Positions 38,097 through 46,531 of a stretch of 64,000 nt of DNA are shown here, piece by piece. Within the stretch, counting starts at the first letter, position 1. Every line of letters begins with the position of its first letter. This stretch comes from Emticicia agri. Its GTDB lineage: Bacteria; Bacteroidota; Bacteroidia; Cytophagales; Spirosomataceae. The translations under genes were made by a program, and so were the position numbers. Location: assembly GCF_004168285.1 (NCBI RefSeq), contig NZ_SEWF01000005.1, positions 179,809-243,808 of the forward strand, given 5' to 3'. Under the pieces are notes generated by a model. It had not been told where the DNA came from. It saw only the letters and a program-made list of their open reading frames with translations, and made no database searches.

Positions 38097-41000
38097 CTAA
38101 GCCAATGACTCTTCGGTTACCTTATTCTTGTCAAGCATACTTTCCAAAATCAATTTTACTTCTGGTCTACACGAGCCACAACCCATGCCTGCTCCTGTTT
38201 TCTGGCATAGTTGTACCATATCCTTACACCCTCCTGAAATGGCATTTTCGAGATTGCCTTTGCCTACATTGTTGCACGAGCACACCAGTTTGCCAATAAC
38301 AGGTTCGGCAGCTTTACCAGAACGCAATAATGCCAGCCGTTTGTCTGATAACTCAATACCATTGATAATTAAATCTTTAAACTCTAAAAACTCCGACTTA
38401 TCTCCTATCAGAATCGCCCCTACCAATCGGTCATTATGTACAATACATTTTTTATAATAATGCCGGGTTTTGTCTATAAAAATAATCTCTTCATAATCGG
38501 TGCTTCCTGCAGGTATTTCTACCATACCCAGCGAACAGAGATTAAGTCCGTGCATTTTAAGAATATTCATTGAAAGGCTCCCATTGTAGTAGGTAGCAAG
38601 GTCTCCAGCCAGAAATCTGGCTACAACGGCTGCCTGTTGTTCTGCTGCCGCAGTAATACCCCACATCTGGTTCTGCCATTCGGCAATTTCGCCGCAGGCA
38701 AAAACATCAGGGTCTGAAGTTTGCAGGTAGTTATTCACCACTACCCCTCGATTACAAGCCAGCCCGGCATTTTTTACCAGTTCGATATTCGGAGTAGTAC
38801 CTGCCGCTACAATCAATGCATCACAAGTCAATTTCATGCCCGATTTCAGGCGTACACCCGTAATTTTCTCACTGCCATATACCTGTTCTACTTCATCGTT
38901 ATAATACACATCAATGCCGCGAGCAATAATTTCTTCATGCAAAATATCGCTGCCTATCGGGTCTAATTGCCTGTCCATAAAGCGTCCGATTCTTTGTATG
39001 ACTGTCACATTTACCTGAATCTCTTTTAAAGACGCTGCCATTTCTAAACCTAATAGTCCGCCGCCTACAATTACAGCATGTCTACCGGCTTTCACATAGG
39101 GCAACAGAGCATCGGCATCAAGCCTGCTGCGCATGTTAAACACTCCTCCTATCCGTGGAAAATTCTTTGGCATAAAAGCACGGCTACCCATCCCCAAAAA
39201 CAGTTTATTGTAATGATGCTCATGGCCATTACTATCTACCACCACTTTGTTTTTGCGGTCTATATGTTCAATGCCTATGCCTTTATGGACGGTTATTTGT
39301 GTTTCTTTAAACTGGTCTTCCCTCAGTTTTACCAGTTGATCCCAGGTTTGTATACCACTGATATAATCAGGCAACATCACACGGTTGTAGAATGGATATA
39401 TCTCTTTAGAAAATACCTCAATTTCGTCGGTCTGATTCAGGGCACGATATGCCGAAATAAAACCTAACCCTGCCGAGCCTGCACCTATGACAATAATTTT
39501 CTCTTTCGGTTTCTGGTATCTGACTACTTCAACAGCCGAATATTTGAAATCAGGTTCTTTCGATTTAGGGTCAATCAGGTTATTGGTCAGGTTATTGGCT
39601 CGGCCAAAATCGTTGTCCAATATTCTGCCCCAGTGCATAGGCAAAAAACAATTCCCTTCTTTTACTTCGTCAGTAGTCCGGGCTTTTACTTTTACGCTTC
39701 CACGCTTGCCTTTTATTTCTACTACCGCCTCATTTTCAATACCCCGGCTTCGGGCATCATTCGGATGAATTTCCAGAAAGGGTACCGGAATATGTTGTTT
39801 CAGTTTATTTACACGCCCTGTTTTGGTCATGGTATGCCATTGGTCTCTGATTCTACCCGTCAGCAAAATCAAAGGAAAATCCTCACTCGTCTTTTCAGAT
39901 TCGTTTTCATCAGATACTGCATGTATTTTTGCCCTTTGATTAGCTGTATAAAACCGATGGTCTTCAAACAAACGAGGTGTTCCTTTGCTTTGCGCAGCCT
40001 TTGCCGGATACGGCCATTGCACCGTATGCTGTTTCAGCAAATCATAGCTTACGCCTGTTACATCAATGTTTGTTCCTGCGGTAGTGCGTGTATATTCCTC
40101 ATAAATTTCTCCGAAATTTTTATAGCTGAATTTATCTCCCCAGCCCATTTTCTCAGCAAAGCGGCAGATAATTTCAGCATCGGGCAAAGTCTCTCCGGGT
40201 GCTTCGCTGACTTTATGCAGATAAGAGACCCTACGCTCGGCGTTAGTCATCGTTCCTTCTTTTTCTGTCCAGGCAGCCGCAGGCAAAACCACATCAGCAA
40301 ACCGAATAGTATCAGCTTTATTCGAAATATCCTGCACAACCACAAACCGGGCATTTTTCAAAGCCATTTCGGCCATTTTTGCATCGGGCAGGCTTACCAT
40401 CGGATTGGTACAAGCTATCCAGATAGCCTTGAGTTTGTCGCTTTCCAAACCTTTAAACATTTCGGTAGCGGTTAATCCCATTTTGTCAGAAATAGTAGTC
40501 CCTCCCCAGAAAGTTTCCATTTCTGCCCTGTGTTGCGGATTCAGAATATCACGGTGCGATGCCAGCATATTTGCTAATCCACCTACTTCTCTGCCACCCA
40601 TTGCATTAGGCTGTCCTGTCAGCGAAAAAGGCCCGTTACCCGGTTTACCAATTTTACCTGTAATAAGGCTCAGGTTAATGAGAGACAGGTTTTTATTGAC
40701 ACCAATCACCGATTGATTCAAGCCCATTGTCCACATTGACAAGAAGCCTTTGGCCTTTGCTATCCAGTAGGCTGCTTTTTGTATATCTTTTACCGAAACA
40801 CCACATATCAAAGCCGATTCGTCTAATGTCCGTTCAAAAATCTTTGTTCTGAACTCACCAAAGCCATCGGTATGATTAACTATAAATTTATTATCAATCC
40901 AGTTGTTTTCTATCAGCACCCTTGCTATGGCATAATTCAGGGTTACATCTGTACCCGGATTAAGCTGTAAATGCAGGTCTGACGAAGTAGCCGTTTGTGT

Positions 41001-41621
41001 ACGGCGAGGGTCAACTGTAATAATTTTCAGGTCAGGATTAGCCGCCCTGTGTGCTTCAATTCTTCGCCACAATATCGGATGGCACCATGTAGGGTTTGCG
41101 CCCTCAACCAAGATACAGTCTGATGCCTCAATATCATCATAACAAACCGGAACAGCGTCTTCACCCAATGAGAGTTTATAAGCCACCACAGCCGAGGACA
41201 TACACAGACGTGAATTGGTATCTATATTATTAGACCCAATAAAGCCTTTCATCAGTTTATTCCATAAGTAATATTCCTCTGTGAGGCATTGCCCTGAAAC
41301 ATAAAGCCCTACCGAATCAGGCCCATATTTAGCAATGAAAGCCTTAAAAATAGCTGCCGTACGTTCCAGTGCCGCATCCCAGCTTACCTGTTGCATAGGC
41401 ATGCTTCTGTTCATCCGCATTTGCGGATACAGCAGTCGGTCAGACTTATCATTGACCGTATAATGCAGATTCATCCCTTTTGAGCAAAGCATTCCTTTGT
41501 TCACAGGGTGGTCTTTATCACCCTCCACATGAATCCTGCCATTGCCGGTATCCGTTACCACAATTCCGCATCCTACCCCACAATAACAGCAGGTGGTTTT
41601 ATATTTTTTTGAGGTTTGCAT
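38097..41621 (-). CDS. Assimilatory nitrate reductase fused to a NirB-like FAD reductase and a BFD [2Fe-2S] domain
   Basis: 1174 residues. Residues 1-690 are a molybdopterin oxidoreductase: C11, C14, C18 and a later cysteine in GMLCSKG bind [4Fe-4S]; the guanine dinucleotide-binding domain is at about 590-690. From about residue 707 (IIVIGAGSAGLGF) a FAD/NAD(P)H oxidoreductase like the front half of NirB follows, with GGGLLGLEMA and TSDPDVFACGE. The end is a BFD-type domain (LVCSCNNVGKGN..., MGCGSCRP). It can thus take electrons from NAD(P)H and reduce nitrate to nitrite in the cytosol without a partner. No separate NasB is needed. Confidence 0.93.
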   Translation of the reverse strand: MQTSKKYKTTCCYCGVGCGIVVTDTGNGRIHVEGDKDHPVNKGMLCSKGMNLHYTVNDKSDRLLYPQMRMNRSMPMQQVSWDAALERTAAIFKAFIAKYGPDSVGLYVSGQCLTEEYYLWNKLMKGFIGSNNIDTNSRLCMSSAVVAYKLSLGEDAVPVCYDDIEASDCILVEGANPTWCHPILWRRIEAHRAANPDLKIITVDPRRTQTATSSDLHLQLNPGTDVTLNYAIARVLIENNWIDNKFIVNHTDGFGEFRTKIFERTLDESALICGVSVKDIQKAAYWIAKAKGFLSMWTMGLNQSVIGVNKNLSLINLSLITGKIGKPGNGPFSLTGQPNAMGGREVGGLANMLASHRDILNPQHRAEMETFWGGTTISDKMGLTATEMFKGLESDKLKAIWIACTNPMVSLPDAKMAEMALKNARFVVVQDISNKADTIRFADVVLPAAAWTEKEGTMTNAERRVSYLHKVSEAPGETLPDAEIICRFAEKMGWGDKFSYKNFGEIYEEYTRTTAGTNIDVTGVSYDLLKQHTVQWPYPAKAAQSKGTPRLFEDHRFYTANQRAKIHAVSDENESEKTSEDFPLILLTGRIRDQWHTMTKTGRVNKLKQHIPVPFLEIHPNDARSRGIENEAVVEIKGKRGSVKVKARTTDEVKEGNCFLPMHWGRILDNDFGRANNLTNNLIDPKSKEPDFKYSAVEVVRYQKPKEKIIVIGAGSAGLGFISAYRALNQTDEIEVFSKEIYPFYNRVMLPDYISGIQTWDQLVKLREDQFKETQITVHKGIGIEHIDRKNKVVVDSNGHEHHYNKLFLGMGSRAFMPKNFPRIGGVFNMRSRLDADALLPYVKAGRHAVIVGGGLLGLEMAASLKEIQVNVTVIQRIGRFMDRQLDPIGSDILHEEIIARGIDVYYNDEVEQVYGSEKITGVRLKSGMKLTCDALIVAAGTTPNIELVKNAGLACNRGVVVNNYLQTSDPDVFACGEIAEWQNQMWGITAAAEQQAAVVARFLAGDLATYYNGSLSMNILKMHGLNLCSLGMVEIPAGSTDYEEIIFIDKTRHYYKKCIVHNDRLVGAILIGDKSEFLEFKDLIINGIELSDKRLALLRSGKAAEPVIGKLVCSCNNVGKGNLENAISGGCKDMVQLCQKTGAGMGCGSCRPEVKLILESMLDKNKVTEESLA

Positions 41622-41683
41622 GACCAGAGAGTAATTAATGAATTTTTTATCCGTTAATTTCTCCTCTTTTTCAAGGAGGATTA

Positions 41684-41816
41684 CCCATAAATAACCGATT
41701 TTTCATCGGTTATTTATGGGGGAGGTGGTTAACCATAAGCTCATAAAACTATTAAGAACTAATTTACAGACCTGCGTTTAACCACTCCGTCAAAATCCGA
41801 CTTCGTCAGGATTTTG
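41684..41816. repeat. Cluster of hairpins in the intergenic region before the nitrate reductase gene
   Basis: CCCATAAATAACCGAT (41684-41699) pairs perfectly with its complement (41705-41720), loop TTTTC. A second hairpin CAAAATCC (41791-41798) / GGATTTTG (41809-41816) with an inner GAC/GTC pair follows. Outside them GAGGTGGTTAA and TTAACCACTCC, and CTCCTTT/AAGGAG-type words, also complement each other. It looks like a dispersed intergenic repeat and may also attenuate transcription within the operon. Confidence 0.6.
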
Positions 41817-41860
41817 CCTCCCCTCCTTTAAAATGAGGGAAAATTTAAAACACAATTTTT

Positions 41861-43156
41861 TTACACCAAATCCTCCACCATCGCAGTCTTCTTCACTTTT
41901 TCTTTCACACTAAATCTGGTAATGGCAATGAGAATAGCTGCTGCAACCGCAGCCATACCTATGTAACGGAAAGCATCGGCATAAGTCAGATTTTCTGATT
42001 TGAACAGGAAGCCCATCAGCATGCCGCCAATGTTACCTCCTGCTCCTACAATACCTGCTACCATGCCTACATTTTTTGCATTGATAAAAGGCGTCAGTGC
42101 ATACGTAGCGCCATTAGCCATTTTTAGAAACAAGGCAAACAGTACCATTGAAGCAATGGCCACAGGCAAAGTAGCCGCACTGGCAAAAAATACAAGCCCG
42201 ATGCCCTCTATAGCAATTAATATAGCCAGTAAGCGACCCTTTCCGGTTAAACCATTCTTTTTACCGATTTTATCGGCCCAAATACCCCCTAAGGCACGGG
42301 CAAAAATATTCATGAACCCAAACATACCTGCCAGTAGTCCGGCCATTTTCTGGTCTACCCCGAAGTTATCTACAAAGTGTAGGGCTGCCACGTTATCGAA
42401 TGTAATTTCCATACCAAAACAGATGGAATAAGAGATAGCCAATGCCCATACACGCCAGTCTTTTACTACTTCCCATGTATTGGGTTTTTCTTTTTGAGCT
42501 ACTTTGCGGCGGATGTCTGCGTAGTTTCCGGCAGGAGTATCCTGTGTGAATTTATAATATAGAAATGCACATAGTAACAGTAGTGTCCCCGGTACAATCA
42601 TAGCCAGACGCCATGCTTCACCTTTGGTATAACCCAGACCTACAATTCCGGCAAAAATTAAAGGCATCAACATATTGGTAATGCCGCCACCCAGATTCCC
42701 CCAACCTCCGGCTACTGCATTGGCTGTACCTTTAATACCTGGAGCAAACATTATCGATGTATGGTATTGCGTAATTACAAACGAGGCACCGATAACCCCG
42801 ATAGCCAGACGGAATAATAAAAAGGTTTCGTAGCTATGCGATAAACCCACCAGATACACCGGAACAGCACAAAGCACCAATAAGGCTGTATAGGTTTTGC
42901 GAGGTCCCCAGGTATCGCAAAGGCGACCAATAATTAAACGGGCAATGATAGTGGCCGATACCGCCGCAATGAGTGTATTACCTACCTGTGCTTTGCTCAG
43001 ACCCAGGTCTTCTCTGATGGTTGGCATTAAAGGTGCCAGACCGAACCAGCCAAAAAAGCACATAAAGAAAGTAAGCCATGTAACATGGAATGTACGCATT
43101 TGTACACTTGAAAAATCAAAAATATTTAGTTTTTCTAATGGTTTATTCGATTTCAT
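41861..43156 (-). CDS. narK: NarK/NasA-type nitrate/nitrite transporter (MFS)
   Basis: 431 residues, 12 helices. LTFFMCFFGWFGLAPLMP, RLIIGRLCDTWGPRK and the two glycine-rich nitrate signature segments (AVAGGWGNLGGGITNMLMP and VGMVAGIVGAGGNIGGMLMG) are the hallmark of nitrate/nitrite porters. It brings nitrate into the cytosol. It lies between the porin and nitrate reductase genes on the same strand, so uptake across both membranes and reduction are encoded together. Confidence 0.95.
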   Translation of the reverse strand: MKSNKPLEKLNIFDFSSVQMRTFHVTWLTFFMCFFGWFGLAPLMPTIREDLGLSKAQVGNTLIAAVSATIIARLIIGRLCDTWGPRKTYTALLVLCAVPVYLVGLSHSYETFLLFRLAIGVIGASFVITQYHTSIMFAPGIKGTANAVAGGWGNLGGGITNMLMPLIFAGIVGLGYTKGEAWRLAMIVPGTLLLLCAFLYYKFTQDTPAGNYADIRRKVAQKEKPNTWEVVKDWRVWALAISYSICFGMEITFDNVAALHFVDNFGVDQKMAGLLAGMFGFMNIFARALGGIWADKIGKKNGLTGKGRLLAILIAIEGIGLVFFASAATLPVAIASMVLFALFLKMANGATYALTPFINAKNVGMVAGIVGAGGNIGGMLMGFLFKSENLTYADAFRYIGMAAVAAAILIAITRFSVKEKVKKTAMVEDLV

Positions 43157-43204
43157 GAGATTTTGTTCGTTTAGATAATGAGAAAATGTAGAAGAATCCG
43201 TGTC

Positions 43205-44740
43205 TTATTTTTTGGCAGAAGCAAAAAATTCGGGACGGATATTGAGCATCAGATAGCCCCACTGACCTGTCTTGCGGGTTTTATCCATCGAATTCTGCTT
43301 TACATATTCAAGGCTGTTATTGCCTTGCATCAGGGCATAGCCTGCCTCAAGCGTTGTAAACTTATTGAGGGAATAATTGAGCACCAAATCATATTCTAAA
43401 CCCAACATCGAGCTGACTTTAGCACCTGTGGGTGCGTCAGTAGTTTTATTGGGTGTAGCAGCCGCCAGCGCAAAATAATGAATGTCTAAGGTTGTAGTCA
43501 GGCGTTTGTTTACGTGCTTGAATTTGAAGAAAGCATTCTGTAAACCACCTGCTGGTGAGCCTGTGCCAACATAAAAGTAATCCATGTAGCCCCAATGTTT
43601 ATGAGGGGTGCCATACAATGGGTCAAAACGATGTGTTTCTCCTGCTTTCAGTTTGAAACCATCGTTACCCGACAGTACTTCATAACCCGGCCCGAAGCTA
43701 AGAGTACCACGCTGAATCATGAAATTACCTCCATAATGGTAAGCACCTTTGATAGTGAGTCCGTCACGGTCTTTGCCCGATTGCAGATAACCGAACACCT
43801 GCCATTGTACTTTATGTAGTTTGGTAAGACTGTTGGTACCAGTCAGCATGGCTCCATAAGTAAGGCGAGAGTTTACACCTGTTACATCGTATCGGCGGCC
43901 ATATACATATCCGTTAGTCACACTACCGATACTATCTATACGAAATTTCGAAAAATCATCTTTAAAAAACAAAACCGATAACCTGGTTTGTTGAAACTTG
44001 CGTGCCAGATAAGCCATCTGAAAAGATTTAAACATCTGGTTCTGCCCGTTAGTACTCACGGCATTAAGCAAGGCAGGAGCACCTCCTTTGCCATTAGTAG
44101 GTAAAAAACCACCCGGAATAGTAAGGCTTATACCTTTAGCAGATAATGCCGTGGCAGGTACGTTTCCGCCTACATAATAGGTACCGTTGGCACCAAACGC
44201 ATCTCCGTTCTGATTGAATCCTCCGCCTAAATCCAATGTCCAGCCCTTGTGTTGCGCTTTAAGTAAGGCAGCATCGAACCTACGCCCCTGTTGTAACCAA
44301 TCCAGATTACCCAATAGCCTTACGTCGTCATAGACTAATTCCTGACGGCCTATTTTGAGCGAAAGATACTGCAAGGCTTTGAATTTAAAACTGGTGTCGG
44401 TGGCGTTAGCCAGCGCTAATTCTGCCCAGGCTTCGTGTACGGCTAATCTGGCACCATCGCTATTTGAGATAGAAGAAGCATCTTGCCCCCATACCCGTAC
44501 GTCCTGTACCGATACGCCCAGATTTACTCTATCCCATTTGTAACCAAAAGTCAGTCGGGTTCGTTGCGATGTAAAAGCAGCAGGTTTAGCCCCAACCAGA
44601 GCCAGATTACCTAATCCGTCTCTGATTTCGGTACGGGTTCTTAGCTGACCTGTGAGTGAAAATTGTGAATACGAACCTCCCGCAAAGAAAACAATGAAGA
44701 AAAGTGCAAGTGCAAATTTGCGTAATAAATTTTTTTTCAT
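43205..44740 (-). CDS. Outer-membrane porin of the alginate-export-like family
   Basis: 511 residues with a signal peptide (ALALFFIVFFAGGSYSQ). FSLTGQLRTRTEIRDG, RTRLTFGYKWDRVNLGVSVQDVRVWG and KIGRQELVYDDVRLLGNLDW..GRRFD match the alginate-export (AlgE-like) barrel family; the chain ends with an aromatic/hydrophobic beta-strand (YLMLNIRPEFFASAKK). As first gene of the nitrate operon it most likely lets nitrate or nitrite through the outer membrane and has nothing to do with alginate. A long leader with hairpins precedes it. Confidence 0.85.
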   Translation of the reverse strand: MKKNLLRKFALALFFIVFFAGGSYSQFSLTGQLRTRTEIRDGLGNLALVGAKPAAFTSQRTRLTFGYKWDRVNLGVSVQDVRVWGQDASSISNSDGARLAVHEAWAELALANATDTSFKFKALQYLSLKIGRQELVYDDVRLLGNLDWLQQGRRFDAALLKAQHKGWTLDLGGGFNQNGDAFGANGTYYVGGNVPATALSAKGISLTIPGGFLPTNGKGGAPALLNAVSTNGQNQMFKSFQMAYLARKFQQTRLSVLFFKDDFSKFRIDSIGSVTNGYVYGRRYDVTGVNSRLTYGAMLTGTNSLTKLHKVQWQVFGYLQSGKDRDGLTIKGAYHYGGNFMIQRGTLSFGPGYEVLSGNDGFKLKAGETHRFDPLYGTPHKHWGYMDYFYVGTGSPAGGLQNAFFKFKHVNKRLTTTLDIHYFALAAATPNKTTDAPTGAKVSSMLGLEYDLVLNYSLNKFTTLEAGYALMQGNNSLEYVKQNSMDKTRKTGQWGYLMLNIRPEFFASAKK

Positions 44741-44770
44741 TTGCTTTGATGTTGAATTGTGAATAAATAC

Positions 44771-44878
44771 CTACGTTTTGCGATTCAGTGCCGATTCTGA
44801 TACCCCCATATCAGGTCGGCTTTTTTGTTGGCAGAAATCGGGGCCCCCACCCCGACAATTGTCTTCGACAATAGCCAT
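44771..44878 (-). CDS. Possible 35-residue leader peptide upstream of the nitrate porin
   Basis: From ATG 44876-44878 to TAG 44771-44773, 30 bases before the porin ATG. The peptide reads MAIVEDNCRGGGPDFCQQKS and continues with RPDMGVSESALNRKT. An A-rich leader (CAAAAGCACAAACT) right before the ATG is what Bacteroidota translation starts look like. The DNA is G/C-richer than its flanks but also folds into three hairpins, so the frame could be incidental to an RNA structure. The two cysteines are eight residues apart. No homolog is known to me. Confidence 0.4.
   Translation of the reverse strand: MAIVEDNCRGGGPDFCQQKSRPDMGVSESALNRKT
44790..44872 (-). promoter_or_regulatory. Structured 5' leader of the nitrate porin operon with two same-loop hairpins
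   Basis: On the minus strand, from 5' to 3': ATTGTC-GAA-GACAAT (44872-44858); TCGGGG-TGGGGG-CCCCGA (44855-44838); GCCGA-C-CTGATA-TGGGGG-TATCAG-AA-TCGGC (44820-44790). The last two have the identical hexaloop TGGGGG and 17 bases between them. Tandem hexaloop hairpins in a nitrate operon leader recall the NasR/ANTAR antiterminator layout, though A1 of that hexaloop is U here. On the plus strand the third hairpin is followed by TTTTTT and would be a terminator. Confidence 0.5.
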
Positions 44879-44954
44879 AGTTTGTGCTTTTGTTGTTTTT
44901 TTCCCTATGTTTGCATGAGCTTTTGAATTGTTTATTGTTTAAAATGGTTGTGAA

Positions 44955-45010
44955 ATATAATACTTTGATAGCCCCCACTACCCAAATATTATATAAGTAA
45001 AAATACTTAT
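44955..45010 (-). promoter_or_regulatory. Nitrate operon promoter with palindromic activator site
   Basis: A perfect 7-N4-7 palindrome ATAAGTA-AAAA-TACTTAT fills 44993-45010. On the minus strand it is followed by TTTG (about 44986-44983), 20 bases, and TATTATAT (44962-44955), a weak -7 element. The palindrome centre is then roughly 52 bases before the start, a usual place for an activator. Weak core promoter plus upstream palindrome suggests activation. Confidence 0.6.
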
Positions 45011-45470
45011 TTATACAATAATTTTCTTTACTTAGTCAAATGTAAAAAATAATATTTTATACTCAAAATCATTTTATACATATTTTTAGTGTTTTTGCTA
45101 ATTTTAATCAATATTCTTTTAAATCTGAAACTTGTTTTTAGAAAAATACAATTTTTATTCACTAAAAAGGTATTTTTTAAAACCATAAAACTACCTTTTT
45201 GACATTTTTACATTTTTTCTCACCAAGAATTAAATATAAAAAAAGTACAATTAAAACAGAAGGGATAAGTAAGTATTCAGAAGAGTATTCTGACAAATAA
45301 AAAGAGAAGAAAAGAGTAATTCGGTATAGCCCGTGAATTACTCCTTAAATAGCTAAGCATTTTTTCCTGACAAATAGATGTCAGTTATTATTACTAAAAT
45401 CAATCTGATATAATTTGTTACTTAGCTGTCAAATATATATATGAAATCAAACGCAGCAGATAGAAAACCA
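45011..45470. other. Gap between the nitrate operon promoter and cobA with several hairpins
   Basis: Very A/T-rich. AAAAAGGTA (45164-45172) can pair with TACCTTTTT (45192-45200). GAGTAATTC (45314-45322) pairs with GAATTACTC (45335-45343) and, with T's on the minus strand, is the likely terminator of cobA. CTGACA/TGTCAG (45368-45385) is a further small hairpin. No coding sequence is seen. Confidence 0.5.
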
Positions 45471-46226
45471 TCACTCAATTACCAACCTTTCTACATAGGC
45501 TTCTACATATTCAGGATGCAGACTTACTACTTCACCAATAATAATCACCGCCGGATTGCTGATGCCCGTCTGATTAACTTTGGTCTGAATATCTTTTATT
45601 TGCCCGAATACTGAATTTTGTTTTTGAGTAGTGCCGTGCTGAATAATGGCTATGGGTGTTTCTTTTTTGCCATTTTCGCAGAAAATCGCCGCTATTTCAT
45701 CTAATTTGCTCATGCCCATCAATATCACCACCGTAGCCGATGACTGCGCTGCCAGTTTTAAATCGTTGGGCAATAAACCATCACTGGTATGTCCGGTTAC
45801 AACCCAGAAACTACGGGCAATATCCCGGTGAGTAACCGGAATCTGGTTAACTCCTGCTACCCCTACACTACTCGATACCCCTGGAATTACTTCTGTTTCA
45901 ATACCCAAGGCACGGGCATACTCTAACTCTTCATACCCTCTGCCAAATACAAAAGGGTCGCCCCCCTTCAAACGCACCACATGCCCGAATTTAAAGGCAT
46001 ATTCGACAATCATTTCGTTGATTTCAAACTGGGCATATGAGTGTTGCCCTTTACGCTTGCCTACATTCAGCAGAATGGCATTTTCAGAAACATATGCTAA
46101 CAGCGATTGATTGGCTAAGGCATCGTATAAAACCACGTCAGCCTTCTGTAAGGCCTTGATGCCTTTAAGTGTGATGAGTTCGGCATCGCCTGGACCCGCC
46201 CCCACGAGTGTCAGTTTTGCTTGCAT
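45471..46226 (-). CDS. cobA: Uroporphyrinogen-III C-methyltransferase
   Basis: 251 residues. LTLVGAGPGDAELITLKG, VRLKGGDPFVFGRGYEE and GVSSSVGVAGVNQIPVTHRD are the canonical SAM- and substrate-binding motifs of SUMT. It makes precorrin-2, from which siroheme is formed, the cofactor of NirB encoded at 54.5 kb. It is the stand-alone form, not fused to CysG dehydrogenase/ferrochelatase or HemD. It is divergent from the sensor kinase gene; the shared 305-base region carries a palindrome. Confidence 0.96.
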   Translation of the reverse strand: MQAKLTLVGAGPGDAELITLKGIKALQKADVVLYDALANQSLLAYVSENAILLNVGKRKGQHSYAQFEINEMIVEYAFKFGHVVRLKGGDPFVFGRGYEELEYARALGIETEVIPGVSSSVGVAGVNQIPVTHRDIARSFWVVTGHTSDGLLPNDLKLAAQSSATVVILMGMSKLDEIAAIFCENGKKETPIAIIQHGTTQKQNSVFGQIKDIQTKVNQTGISNPAVIIIGEVVSLHPEYVEAYVERLVIE

Positions 46227-46356
46227 TTTAGTTATTTATAGTCAGTCGTAAAATCAGAATCGGCTTGCGAAACGGATTATATATTTATTAATAATGAATA
46301 AAAGTAGAAGATAATTTTATCAATACAAACATTTTCAGAATAATATTTGCATAAAA

Positions 46357-46409
46357 TTGAATAATTCAAAATAAAAATAAGAAAAATACAATTAAGTAAA
46401 AATACTCAA
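46357..46409. promoter_or_regulatory. Palindromes in the cobA / sensor kinase divergent region
   Basis: TTAAGTA-AAAA-TACTCAA (46392-46409) is a 7-N4-7 inverted repeat of the same layout as the sites at 44,993 and 54,347. A second palindrome, TTGAATAATTCAA, lies at 46357-46369, near an ATATTTG promoter-like stretch. The remainder of the 46,227-46,531 gap is A/T-rich with no coding sequence. Confidence 0.5.
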
Positions 46410-46531
46410 TTTTATGAATGGTATTTTTTTAATAATTAATAAAAAACTATCAAGAATCTGTATTTTAACGTTGGAAAAGGTGTTTTTTTATACTAAATTT
46501 CTTTGGAATCTAAGCGACGATACTGATACAA

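Noticed and set aside
39633..40475. A 280-codon plus-strand frame opposite the nitrate reductase gene
   Set aside because: It lies fully inside the strongly supported molybdopterin enzyme on the other strand, and its translation is rich in F, Y, H and C without any domain.
43205..44740. Taking the barrel protein as a true alginate exporter
   Set aside because: No alginate synthesis genes are near, and it heads an operon with a nitrate transporter and nitrate reductase.
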